Assembly (NCBI GenBank): GCA_007128865.1
Contig: SKWP01000369.1
Location: 1-12,491 of the forward strand
Reading direction: 5' to 3'
Length of the DNA: 12,491 bases
Source of the DNA: Paracoccaceae bacterium
Lineage (GTDB): Bacteria; Pseudomonadota; Alphaproteobacteria; Rhodobacterales; Rhodobacteraceae
The position numbers and the translations under genes are program-made. Of this stretch, positions 6,657-12,491 are shown piece after piece (within the stretch, counting starts at the first letter, position 1; each line of letters opens with the position of its first letter). The notes beneath the pieces were generated by a model, which saw only the letters and a list, made by a program, of their open reading frames with translations, ran no database searches and was not told the DNA's origin.

Positions 6657-6949
6657 CCGACACAGCCACCCTTGCCGCCGAAGTGTTGCGCGAGCATCGC
6701 GAGTCGATCGACAGGCTTGACGCAATCCTTGTGTTCACGCTTGCCGAGCGGTTCAAGCGCACGCAGGCCGTTGGCCGGCTCAAGGCCGAGCATGCCCTGC
6801 CGCCCGCAGACCCGGCCCGCGAGGCGCGCCAGATCGAACGGCTCGAACGGCTTTCCCGCGAGGCCGATCTCGATCCGGAATTCGCCCGCAAGTTCCTGAA
6901 CTTCATCATCTCGGAGGTGATCCGTCACCACGAGCAGATGCGCAGCTGA
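6653..6949 (+). CDS. Stand-alone AroQ-class chorismate mutase
   Basis: Protein of 98 residues, an all-helical AroQ domain with no fused prephenate dehydratase or dehydrogenase. Matching the family pattern are [14 protein letters not shown] (13-26), [21 protein letters not shown] (30-50) and [14 protein letters not shown] (51-64). Likely active-site residues are R16, R33, K44, D53, R56 and E57, in the places of R11, R28, K39, D48, R51 and E52 of the E. coli enzyme as I recall. The helix [15 protein letters not shown] replaces the E. coli Ser84/Gln88 region; by my alignment these are V89 and H93. It would convert chorismate to prephenate for Phe/Tyr synthesis. It is the last gene of the ATGA-linked string after ffh and precedes rpsP by 65 bases. 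Confidence 0.83.
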   Translation: MTDTATLAAEVLREHRESIDRLDAILVFTLAERFKRTQAVGRLKAEHALPPADPAREARQIERLERLSREADLDPEFARKFLNFIISEVIRHHEQMRS

Positions 6950-6951
6950 CC

Positions 6952-6973
6952 GGTCCCCGGCCGTTTCGGGGCC
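6952..6973 (+). promoter_or_regulatory. Hairpin between chorismate mutase and rpsP
   Basis: CCCCG (6955-6959) pairs with CGGGG (6967-6971), extended by GG (6952-6953) with CC (6972-6973) across a bulged T. It starts just after the stop codon and has no U-tract. It may set off rpsP from the upstream genes or act as an mRNA processing or stability site. Confidence 0.35.
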
Positions 6974-7014
6974 ACCATCCCAATGATCACGCCGATGCAA
7001 GGAGATTGAAGACC

Positions 7015-7368
7015 ATGGCCGTGAAAATCCGCCTCGCCCGCGGGGGCTCCAAGAAACGCCCGCATTATTCCATCGTTGCCGCCGACAGCCGCATGGCGCG
7101 CGACGGCCGGTTTCTGGAAAAGCTGGGCACCTACAACCCGCTTCTGCCCAAGGACAGCGAAGACCGGGTGCGCATGAATGTCGAGCGTGTGCAGCACTGG
7201 CTTGGCCAGGGTGCGCAGCCCACCGACCGTGTCGCGCGTTTCCTCGAGGCCGCCGGTCTGCGCACCAAGGCGGTTCGCAACAACCCCAACCGCGCCGAGC
7301 CCGGCAAGAAGGCCAAGGAGCGCGCCGCCGCCCGTGCCGCAAAGGCCGAGGCGCCGGCTGCGGAGTGA
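7015..7368 (+). CDS. rpsP: 30S ribosomal protein S16
   Basis: Protein of 117 residues. ATG 7015 is preceded by AAGGAGA (6999-7005) at a 9-base gap; a TTG nine bases earlier is in frame but overlaps this site. The start [18 protein letters not shown], then [23 protein letters not shown] and [20 protein letters not shown], are the conserved S16 core. Residues about 92-117 form a Lys/Ala-rich tail ([19 protein letters not shown]), a common lineage-specific extension. S16 binds 16S rRNA in the 30S body and is needed for assembly. Order rpsP-rimM-trmD-rplS is the widely conserved operon, here with one gene inserted before trmD. rimM starts 19 bases later. Confidence 0.97.
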   Translation: MAVKIRLARGGSKKRPHYSIVAADSRMARDGRFLEKLGTYNPLLPKDSEDRVRMNVERVQHWLGQGAQPTDRVARFLEAAGLRTKAVRNNPNRAEPGKKAKERAAARAAKAEAPAAE

Positions 7369-7387
7369 TCCGCGGCTGGGCTGGCTG

Positions 7388-7900
7388 ATGACGAAGCAGG
7401 GGCGCATCTGTGTGGGTGCCGTCGCGGGCGCGTTCGGCGTTCGTGGCGAGGTCAGGCTGAAGAGCTTCTGCGCCATCCCCGAGGCCATAGCCGGCTACGG
7501 CCCGCTCTGGACCGAAGACGGCAGCCGGCAATTCGTCGTCAGGCTGGTCGGACCGGTTTCGGGCGGTCTGTCCGTGCGGCTGTCCGGGGTGGACAGCCGC
7601 GAGGACGCCGAGGCGCTTCGGGGTGTGCGGCTGTTTGCCGACCGCGCGGCGCTGCCGGCGCTTCCCGACGACGAATTCTATCATGCCGATCTGATCGGCC
7701 TGACGGTTCAGGATCCGGGCGGCAAGATTCTGGGGCGGATCAGCGCCGTGCATGATCATGGCGCGGGCGATCTGCTGGAGGTGGCGCGCCCCGGCGGGGG
7801 CGAGCCGGTACTGGTGCCCTTCACCCGTGCCATCGTGCCAACGGTCGATCTTGCCGCGGGGTGCGTTGTTGCCGATCCGCCGGAAGGGTTGTTTGAATGA
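7388..7900 (+). CDS. rimM: 16S rRNA maturation factor RimM
   Basis: Protein of 170 residues. ATG 7388 gives [27 protein letters not shown], the normal RimM opening; the frame runs upstream over rpsP but that is a shadow, and no strong ribosome binding site is seen. The N-terminal barrel covers about residues 5-85 ([14 protein letters not shown] at 73-86), and the PRC barrel about 95-170 ([28 protein letters not shown] at 116-132, [12 protein letters not shown]). RimM binds S19 and the maturing 30S head and helps late 30S assembly. Poor ribosome binding suggests translation depends on readthrough coupling from rpsP (inference). Its stop overlaps the next start (ATGA at 7897-7900). Confidence 0.95.
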   Translation: MTKQGRICVGAVAGAFGVRGEVRLKSFCAIPEAIAGYGPLWTEDGSRQFVVRLVGPVSGGLSVRLSGVDSREDAEALRGVRLFADRAALPALPDDEFYHADLIGLTVQDPGGKILGRISAVHDHGAGDLLEVARPGGGEPVLVPFTRAIVPTVDLAAGCVVADPPEGLFE

Positions 7901-8955
7901 CGGTACGAACAAGATTGCTGGCAGTTCCGGCGCTTGCCGGGGTGCTCTATTTTTCGGCGATTCTGGCCGGAATGCCCGGCTTTGATCACAGGGTCTGGAT
8001 CTTCTACACTGTCCTGTTTCTGGTCTGGCATCTGTTGCTGCATGTCGAGCGCCCGGCGCTGATCATTGTCATCGCGGTGCACGGGATCGTCGCGGCGCTG
8101 TTTCTGGGGCTCGGTTCTCTGATCGGGCAGTGGACGGGGTTCGCGCCTTCGCTGGCGTTTTCGCTGGCGCTGGGCGCGGTTTCGACAGCTGTGGCCCGCG
8201 CGGTGCGTGTCTCGCCCGAGGAAGTGGAAGAACTGGCAGAGTTGGCCGAGCAGGCGCGCCGTTCCAACGAGGCGCAACAACCGGAACCCGTTCCGGAACC
8301 CGTTCCGGAGCCGGAGCCAGAACCAGAACCGGAACCCGCGCCAGAGCCGCAGCCAGAACCGGAACCGGAACCCGAACCAGAGCCGGAGCCGGAACCCGAA
8401 CCAGAGCCGGAGCCGGAGCCAGAACCCGAACCCGAACCTGAACCAGAGCCGGAACCGGAGCCCGAGGACGAGGCCGAAAAGGCCATTGAAGCCGCGCTCG
8501 AAGCGCTGGAGGCGGCGCTCGACGCGCTGCCGCCCGAGGCTGTACGGCAAGCCGATCTGGTTGCGGCGATTACGCCCGCGCTCGGCTCGGTTCCGCTCGA
8601 TGATCTCGTTTCTGCGCTGTTCGTCAGGGCCCGGAATGGTGGCCTTGCGCGCGACCACATGGCACTGTCCGTCCTGATCACCAATCCGCAAGTGGCGGAG
8701 CAAAGCCTTGGTACGGGCGACAGCGACGCTGCCTTTCTGCTGATCCTTGCGGCCGGCGATGACAAGGCGCTTGCCCACTGGGCCGGGCAAAGCCTTGCCA
8801 TGCTGGAACAGGTTCCGGATGCATGGCAGGACATGCCCGAGGACGAAGCCATGCGCGAAGCCGGCGAGACCATGCCGGCCGCCCGTGACGGGCTCGAAGC
8901 CCTGATCGGCCGCCGCCCCCGCTGGGAAGAGGATCAGCAGGACGCCGCGCAATGA
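7897..8955 (+). CDS. Membrane protein with long Pro-Glu repeat, unknown function
   Basis: Protein of 352 residues that I do not recognise. It has four hydrophobic segments (about 6-26, 33-49, 53-76, 82-101), then a Pro-Glu dipeptide run at 129-190, a helical Ala/Glu/Leu part (191-212) and a C-terminal region of about 140 residues with no known motif, ending acidic. Arg at residues 4, 6, 101 and 104 suggests both ends are cytoplasmic if all four segments span the membrane. With three spans the repeat would be periplasmic, as in TonB-like proteins, so topology matters and is unsettled. It starts in the rimM stop and ends in the trmD start (both ATGA), so it is translated as part of the ribosome-maturation operon. 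No role in that process is shown. Confidence 0.85.
   Translation: MTVRTRLLAVPALAGVLYFSAILAGMPGFDHRVWIFYTVLFLVWHLLLHVERPALIIVIAVHGIVAALFLGLGSLIGQWTGFAPSLAFSLALGAVSTAVARAVRVSPEEVEELAELAEQARRSNEAQQPEPVPEPVPEPEPEPEPEPAPEPQPEPEPEPEPEPEPEPEPEPEPEPEPEPEPEPEPEPEPEDEAEKAIEAALEALEAALDALPPEAVRQADLVAAITPALGSVPLDDLVSALFVRARNGGLARDHMALSVLITNPQVAEQSLGTGDSDAAFLLILAAGDDKALAHWAGQSLAMLEQVPDAWQDMPEDEAMREAGETMPAARDGLEALIGRRPRWEEDQQDAAQ
8281..8466 (+). repeat. Hexanucleotide (CCN-GAR type) tandem repeat encoding Pro-Glu
   Basis: Thirty-one consecutive 6-base units encode Pro-Xaa, where Xaa is Glu except for two Val, one Ala and one Gln near the start. Larger exact duplications are visible: a 12-base unit twice at 8281-8304 and a 24-base unit twice at 8365-8388 and 8389-8412. 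Third codon positions vary (CCG, CCC, CCA, one CCT; GAA, GAG), so the run is old enough to have drifted but also recently expanded by slippage. Any change by whole units keeps the frame. Confidence 0.9.
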
Positions 8956-9791
8956 GCGACGAACCGGCCAGCCCCCGGTCGCACGGTCGCAAGGCGGTTT
9001 CGCTGTCGGTCAAGCCGCGCGACCTGATGGGTGGGCCGCCGCGGCTGGCGGAGGCATGGACGGCCAAGGTCATCACGCTGTTTCCCGAGGCGTTTCCGGG
9101 GGTGCTGGGCCTGTCCCTGACCGGCCGGGCGCTGGAGGCCGGCCTCTGGGCGCTGGAGACCCTGGATCTGCGCAGCTTTGGCGAGGGCCGTCACCGCGCG
9201 GTCGATGACACGCCTGCCGGAGGTGGCGCCGGAATGGTGCTGCGCGCCGATGTCGTCGGCCGGGCCTTCGAGATCGCCGCGGCGGGCACACCGCCGGATC
9301 CGGTGCGCTGGCCGGTCATCTACCTGTCTCCTCGTGGCCGGCGGTTCGAGCAGGCCGACGCCCGGCGGCTGGCCGCGGCCCAGGGCGTGACCCTGCTGTG
9401 CGGCCGTTTCGAAGGCGTGGACCAGCGGGTTCTCGACCATTTCGCGGTCGAAGAGCTGTCATTGGGGGATTTCATCCTCACCGGCGGCGAGATCGCAGCA
9501 CAGGCCTTGATCGATGCCACGGTCCGGCTTATACCGCGCGTGCTCGGGAATCAGGCTTCCGCGCTGGAGGAATCCTTCTCCGACGGGCTTCTGGAGCACC
9601 CGCAGTACACAAGACCCGCTGTCTGGCAAGGCCGTGGCATACCGGAGATTCTCCTTTCCGGAAACCATGGCCGCATACGCGACTGGCGTCGGGCACAGGC
9701 CGAAAGGCTGACACGACAACGCCGCCCTGACCTCTGGCGGGCCTACTGTGAAAGACACGGCAGGGACCCGGACGGAGACCGAGAGCTCTGA
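8952..9791 (+). CDS. trmD: tRNA (guanine(37)-N1)-methyltransferase TrmD
   Basis: Protein of 279 residues; ATG 8952 overlaps the previous stop. The conserved body starts at about residue 37 ([14 protein letters not shown]). The SAM-binding trefoil knot is seen in YLSPRGRRF (124-132), [14 protein letters not shown] (148-161) and [12 protein letters not shown] (169-180); [11 protein letters not shown] (90-100) and [10 protein letters not shown] (213-222) are also typical. It methylates N1 of G37 in tRNAs reading CNN codons, preventing frameshifts. Odd points: about 36 extra N-terminal residues, and the catalytic Asp169 position of the E. coli/Haemophilus enzyme appears as Glu207 (ALEESF). Other hallmark residues are intact, so it is very likely active. 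rplS follows 52 bases later. Confidence 0.96.
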   Translation: MSDEPASPRSHGRKAVSLSVKPRDLMGGPPRLAEAWTAKVITLFPEAFPGVLGLSLTGRALEAGLWALETLDLRSFGEGRHRAVDDTPAGGGAGMVLRADVVGRAFEIAAAGTPPDPVRWPVIYLSPRGRRFEQADARRLAAAQGVTLLCGRFEGVDQRVLDHFAVEELSLGDFILTGGEIAAQALIDATVRLIPRVLGNQASALEESFSDGLLEHPQYTRPAVWQGRGIPEILLSGNHGRIRDWRRAQAERLTRQRRPDLWRAYCERHGRDPDGDREL

Positions 9792-9843
9792 GGGCGCATC
9801 ACACGTCGCGGCAGCAAGCCGTGCCACAGAAAGGACCGTTGCG

Positions 9844-10221
9844 ATGAACCTGATCGCGCAGATCGAGGCAGAGCAGATTGCCGCTCTGGCCAAGGACATT
9901 CCGGATTTCAAGGCCGGCGATACCGTTCGCGTCGGCTACAAGGTGACCGAGGGCACCCGCACACGGGTGCAGAACTTTGAAGGTGTCTGCATCAGCCGCA
10001 AGGGCGGCAACGGGGTTGCGGCCTCGTTCACGGTGCGCAAGATTTCCTTCGGCGAAGGGGTCGAGCGGGTCTTCCCCCTTTACTCGACCAATATCGATTC
10101 GATCGAGGTGGTGCGCCGCGGCAAGGTGCGCCGGGCCAAGCTCTACTATCTGCGCTCGCGGCGCGGCAAGTCGGCGCGGATCGCCGAAAAGACCAACTAC
10201 CGCCCCGCGGCCCAAGCCTGA
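9844..10221 (+). CDS. rplS: 50S ribosomal protein L19
   Basis: Protein of 125 residues. ATG 9844 follows AAGGA (9831-9835) by 8 bases; the frame extends upstream into the end of trmD but the product starts [13 protein letters not shown], as L19 does. Conserved segments are [19 protein letters not shown] (19-37), [17 protein letters not shown] (41-57), [21 protein letters not shown] (61-81) and [20 protein letters not shown] (89-108). L19 lies at the 30S-50S interface near the A site. It completes the rpsP-rimM-trmD-rplS order. The rpmE ribosome binding site overlaps its stop codon. Confidence 0.97.
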   Translation: MNLIAQIEAEQIAALAKDIPDFKAGDTVRVGYKVTEGTRTRVQNFEGVCISRKGGNGVAASFTVRKISFGEGVERVFPLYSTNIDSIEVVRRGKVRRAKLYYLRSRRGKSARIAEKTNYRPAAQA

Positions 10222-10231
10222 GGAGGCAAGG

Positions 10232-10453
10232 ATGAAAAAGGATATCCACCCCGACTACCACCTGATCGAGGTCAAGCTCACCGACGGCAGTGTGGTGCAG
10301 ATGAAATCGACCTGGGGCAGCGCTGGCGATACGCTTTCGCTCGATATCGACCCCACGGTTCACCCGGCCTGGACGGGCGGTACGCAGCGGCTGATGGACA
10401 GCGGCGGCCGTGTGTCGAAGTTCAAGAACAAATACGCCGGTCTCGGGTTCTGA
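10232..10453 (+). CDS. rpmE: 50S ribosomal protein L31, cysteine-free form
   Basis: Protein of 73 residues; AGGAGG (10221-10226) lies 5 bases before ATG 10232 and overlaps the rplS stop. The sequence [56 protein letters not shown] is clear L31. There is no cysteine, so it lacks the CxxC zinc ribbon of the C+ form and should be zinc-independent. L31 helps bridge the two subunits at the central protuberance. It is probably the last gene of the operon, since terminator-like hairpins follow within 5 bases. Confidence 0.95.
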   Translation: MKKDIHPDYHLIEVKLTDGSVVQMKSTWGSAGDTLSLDIDPTVHPAWTGGTQRLMDSGGRVSKFKNKYAGLGF

Positions 10454-10457
10454 CATT

Positions 10458-10477
10458 CGCCGAATTGCGGCGCTTTT
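10458..10477 (+). terminator. Weak intrinsic terminator after rpmE
   Basis: CGCCG (10458-10462) pairs with CGGCG (10468-10472) around a 5-base loop, followed after one C by TTTT (10474-10477). It begins 4 bases after the rpmE stop. The stem is short, so readthrough is likely and the second hairpin downstream may back it up. Confidence 0.5.
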
Positions 10478-10502
10478 CAAACCTGCATACACAACATATA
10501 GT
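10474..10502 (+). promoter_or_regulatory. Likely sigma-70 promoter for mipZ
   Basis: TTTTCA (10474-10479) and TATAGT (10497-10502) are separated by exactly 17 bases; the -10 matches five of six consensus bases and the -35 four of six. The stretch is clearly more AT-rich than its surroundings. Transcription would start near 10509, inside the following hairpin, giving a leader of about 44 bases before mipZ. Confidence 0.5.
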
Positions 10503-10506
10503 CAGG

Positions 10507-10540
10507 GCGCGCCGGGAAACCGGCGCGCTTGTTGCATTTT
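10507..10540 (+). terminator. Strong hairpin with T-rich tail between rpmE and mipZ
   Basis: GCGCGCCGG (10507-10515) pairs with CCGGCGCGC (10520-10528) around a GAAA tetraloop, followed by a T-rich tail with TTTT at 10537-10540. It is a good intrinsic terminator for the ribosomal operon. If the promoter at 10474-10502 is real, most of the stem would instead be at the 5' end of the mipZ mRNA. Confidence 0.7.
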
Positions 10541-10552
10541 CGGGGGCATCCG

Positions 10553-11359
10553 GTGGCGCATATCATCGTTGTCGGAAACGAAAAGGGCGGCAGTGGCAAA
10601 TCCACGACCGCAATGCACATCGCAACCGCGCTGGCGCGGATGGGGCATCGGGTCGGGGCGCTCGATCTGGATCTGCGCCAACGCAGCTTTGCCCGCTATC
10701 TCGACAACCGCCGGGCCTTTGCCGCCGCCGGGGGGCTTGACCTGCCGATGGTCGAGTTCCGCGACCTGCCCGAGGTTTCCGCCGCCAGCCTGGGGCCGGG
10801 CGAAAACCTTCAGGATCATCGGCTTTCGGCGGCCATGGCGGGGCTGGAATCGGAGGTGGATTTCATCATCATCGATTGCCCCGGTTCGCATACCCGGCTC
10901 AGCCAGGTGGCGCATTCGCTGGCCGATACGCTGATCACGCCGCTGAACGACAGTTTCATCGATTTCGACCTGCTGGCGCGGACCGATGCTTCGGGCAAGG
11001 TGGTGGGGCCGTCGATCTATTCCGAAATGGTCTGGCAGGCGCGGCAATTGCGGGCGCGGGCCGGGTTGCCGCCGATCGACTGGATCGTGCTGCGCAACCG
11101 GCTGGGCGCGCAGCAGATGCACAACAAGCGCAAGATGGGCGAGGCGCTGTCCGATCTGGCGCGCCGCATCGGCTTTCGCGTGGCGCCGGGGTTCAGCGAA
11201 CGGGTGATCTTTCGCGAGCTTTTCCCGCGCGGCCTGACGCTGCTGGACCTGCGCGAGGTGGGGGTGGAGCATCTGAACATCTCCAACGTCGCCGCCCGGC
11301 AGGAACTGCGCGACCTGATCAGCGAATTGCGGCTTCCGGGGGTTTCGGTGGCGTTCTGA
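10553..11359 (+). CDS. mipZ: Division-plane positioning ATPase MipZ
   Basis: Protein of 268 residues. GTG 10553 is taken as start because GGGGG (10542-10546) lies 6 bases upstream and the protein then opens VAHIIVVGNEKGGSGKST, like MipZ; the frame reaches a TTG upstream inside the terminator. The deviant Walker A motif KGGSGKST is at 11-18, LDLDLRQRSFARYLDNRRA at 37-55 and the Walker B region DFIIIDCPG at 103-111. DSFIDFDLL (133-141), DWIVLRNRL (176-184), VIFRELFPRGLTLLDL (218-233) and AARQELRDLI (247-256) closely follow Caulobacter MipZ from memory. This ParA-like ATPase forms gradients from the pole with ParB and blocks FtsZ assembly away from midcell. It has its own likely promoter and is convergent with yggS, 15 bases away. 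Confidence 0.94.
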   Translation: MAHIIVVGNEKGGSGKSTTAMHIATALARMGHRVGALDLDLRQRSFARYLDNRRAFAAAGGLDLPMVEFRDLPEVSAASLGPGENLQDHRLSAAMAGLESEVDFIIIDCPGSHTRLSQVAHSLADTLITPLNDSFIDFDLLARTDASGKVVGPSIYSEMVWQARQLRARAGLPPIDWIVLRNRLGAQQMHNKRKMGEALSDLARRIGFRVAPGFSERVIFRELFPRGLTLLDLREVGVEHLNISNVAARQELRDLISELRLPGVSVAF

Positions 11360-11365
11360 CCCTGC

Positions 11366-11381
11366 CGGCTGCGTTCAGCCG
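11366..11381. terminator. Small hairpin between convergent mipZ and yggS
   Basis: CGGCTG (11366-11371) pairs with CAGCCG (11376-11381) around a 4-base loop, in the short gap between the two stop codons and overlapping the yggS stop. It could serve both strands, but there is no T run on either side. Confidence 0.35.
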
Positions 11382-12025
11382 CCGCGGGCGCCAAAGATGG
11401 CCGATCCGACGCGCACATGGGTGGCCCCGCAGGCGATGGCGGTTTCGAAATCGTCGCTCATCCCCATCGACAGCCCCGACAGCCCGTTGCGGGCGGCCAG
11501 TTCGGCCAGCAGGCGGAAATGCGGGGCCGGGTCTTCATCGAAGGGCGGGATGCACATGAGCCCGGCCAGCGGCAGCCCGGCGCTGCGCACCGCCGCAACC
11601 AGCGCTTCGGCATCGTCGGGCATGATGCCGGCCTTTTGCGGTTCGGCCCCGGTGTTGACCTGCACGAACAGGGCGGGGCAGCGACCGGCCTCGTCGGCCA
11701 GCCGGGCCAGCGTGGTTACCAGCTTTGGCCGGTCGACCGAATGGATGGCATCGAACAGGCCGAAGGCGGCGCGGGCCTTGTTGGTCTGCAATGGCCCCAG
11801 CAGGTGCAGCTGCACGCCCGGATAGCGCGCCTTCCAGTCGGGCCATTTGCCCTGCGCCTCCTGCACGCGGTTTTCGCCAAAGATGCGGTGGCCTGTGTCC
11901 AGCACCGCGGCAACCCGGTCATGGGGCTGTTCCTTGGACACGGCGATCAGGGTCACCGATTCGGGCGGACGGCCGGCGCGGGTGCAGGCGGCGGCGATTC
12001 GGTCGCGGATGGTGGCAAGGGTCAC
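11375..12025 (-). CDS. YggS/PLPBP-family pyridoxal-phosphate homeostasis protein
   Basis: Protein of 216 residues, a normal length for this family. GTG at 12025 is chosen as start (VTLATIRDRIAAACTRAG); the open frame extends upstream across the porin terminator and the porin gene, which cannot be coding. Motifs: LIAVSK with K31 as the PLP-binding Lys, IFGENRVQEAQGKWPDW, LHLLGPLQTNKARAAF, LFVQVNTGAEPQKAGI, GLMCIPPFDE, LSMGMSDDFETAIACGATHVRVGSAIFG. It is a TIM-barrel protein that binds PLP and keeps the free pool balanced, without known catalysis. The neighbours do not suggest a pathway. No convincing promoter was found in the 94 bases between it and the porin. Confidence 0.94.
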   Translation of the reverse strand: MTLATIRDRIAAACTRAGRPPESVTLIAVSKEQPHDRVAAVLDTGHRIFGENRVQEAQGKWPDWKARYPGVQLHLLGPLQTNKARAAFGLFDAIHSVDRPKLVTTLARLADEAGRCPALFVQVNTGAEPQKAGIMPDDAEALVAAVRSAGLPLAGLMCIPPFDEDPAPHFRLLAELAARNGLSGLSMGMSDDFETAIACGATHVRVGSAIFGARGG

Positions 12026-12069
12026 GGGGGCGGGCTCCGGCGTTGTTCTGCGGCCAGAAAGCCAAATGA

Positions 12070-12096
12070 AAAGAGCGGGCGCAAGGCCCGCTCTTT
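12070..12096 (-). terminator. Intrinsic terminator of the porin gene
   Basis: An 11-bp perfect stem (12070-12080 with 12086-12096) closes a 5-base loop. Read on the minus strand it comes 23 bases after the porin stop, its 3' arm ends in CTCTTT and is followed by TCATTTGG, a usable U-rich tail. The arms also end in A/T on the plus side, so it may work weakly in that direction. Confidence 0.8.
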
Positions 12097-12119
12097 CCTT
12101 CGTTCGTGATCCGGCTGGA

Positions 12120-12491
12120 TCAGAACGACATGGTGATGCCGAGGTCGGCAGTGTTGATCGAAACGCCGCCCAGACGGGTGCGGTTGACCGCGCCGCGCAG
12201 GTGGGCGCCGCCGCCAAGGTTGTAGGACGCGCCGATACCGAAGTTCTTGGAGGTATTCAGGCGACGCATGTAGTAGGCGGTGACGTTCATCGCGTCGATG
12301 TTGGCCGAGGCCGACACGCCGTACTGCTTGGACTTCACGGCGCCCAGCTTGCGCTCGCCGTAGAGGGCCTTCAGCGTGACCATGTCGAGCTTGGCTTCGG
12401 CGCCGATCATGGTGTGGCGGTCGGATACACCGACGTTCTTGCCGGCTTCGTGGCCGATCGACACGGTGAAGCCGTCGAAGGTGTACTTCAC
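12120..12491 (-). CDS. Outer-membrane porin, C-terminal part (5' end beyond the window)
   Basis: The last 123 residues of a beta-barrel porin; the frame is open to the right edge. Alternating short amphipathic strands separated by turns are seen, for example FTVSIGHEAG, TMIGAEAKLDMVTLKALYGE, YGVSASANIDAMNVTAYYM, NFGIGASYNLGGGAHLRGAV. The chain ends in Phe after DLGITMS, the BAM-recognised signature of outer-membrane proteins. The layout resembles trimeric Rhodobacter porins, which pass small hydrophilic solutes. A good terminator follows. The exact porin subfamily cannot be named from the fragment. Confidence 0.85.
   Translation of the reverse strand: MKYTFDGFTVSIGHEAGKNVGVSDRHTMIGAEAKLDMVTLKALYGERKLGAVKSKQYGVSASANIDAMNVTAYYMRRLNTSKNFGIGASYNLGGGAHLRGAVNRTRLGGVSINTADLGITMSF

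Noticed and set aside
8004..8873. Long minus-strand frame encoding a Gly-Ser repeat protein
   Set aside because: It is the antisense of the Pro-Glu repeat; the Gly-Ser run is a by-product of reading CCN-GAR units backwards, and there is no ribosome binding site or domain.
7756..8952. Second minus-strand frame of 398 residues rich in Arg, Phe, Leu and Trp repeats
   Set aside because: Also an antisense shadow of the rimM end and the Pro-Glu gene; GC-rich coding DNA keeps such frames open.
12026..12217. N-terminal extension of the YggS frame to 280 residues
   Set aside because: It would run through the porin terminator and antisense to the porin coding region; the conserved family start is at GTG 12025.

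Overview
The window looks like a piece of a GC-rich alphaproteobacterial chromosome, most likely Rhodobacterales (Rhodobacter/Paracoccus/Roseobacter relatives). The evidence is the gene content and order (gpmI-envC-ctpA-rppH, then ffh ... rpsP-rimM-...-trmD-rplS-rpmE), a MipZ division-site ATPase (an alphaproteobacterial protein), a cysteine-free ribosomal protein L31, and a Rhodobacter-type porin at the right edge. I recognise no phage genes, transposases, CRISPR, tRNA or rRNA. This is mostly core genome, and no obvious exotic system is present.

Layout. (1) 1-2700, plus strand: the end of gpmI (glycolysis), then envC and ctpA, two envelope proteins acting on or around the cell wall. The genes are tightly packed. 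(2) 2701-3520: rppH (mRNA 5'-end processing) after a strong GC hairpin, then a small three-helix GlsB/YeaQ-type membrane protein. (3) 3521-4054: 534 bases without a convincing protein. It is full of good inverted repeats: a T-shaped palindrome, a candidate structured RNA, a possible promoter and two strong leader hairpins before ffh. This is the least explained part of the window. (4) 4055-6949: ffh followed by two GNAT acetyltransferases and a small AroQ-type chorismate mutase, each joined to the previous gene by an ATGA stop/start overlap. (5) 7015-10453: the ribosome-maturation cluster rpsP, rimM, a membrane protein with a 31-fold Pro-Glu (or near) run, trmD, rplS and rpmE. It ends at one or two intrinsic terminators. 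(6) 10553-11359: mipZ, with a likely promoter squeezed between the two terminators. (7) 11375-12491, minus strand: a YggS/PLPBP pyridoxal-phosphate homeostasis protein convergent with mipZ, and the 3' end of an outer-membrane porin with a good terminator.

How it fits together. Regions 4 and 5 form one long, probably co-transcribed translation and protein-targeting block: Ffh carries nascent membrane proteins, S16, L19 and L31 are ribosomal proteins, RimM matures the 30S subunit, and TrmD makes m1G37 in tRNA. Four genes inside this block are not standard translation genes (two GNATs, the chorismate mutase and the Pro-Glu membrane protein). Their ATGA coupling means they should be made in step with it. 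The most interesting points are the structured gap before ffh, the Pro-Glu membrane protein between rimM and trmD, and an apparent Asp-to-Glu change at the TrmD catalytic position.
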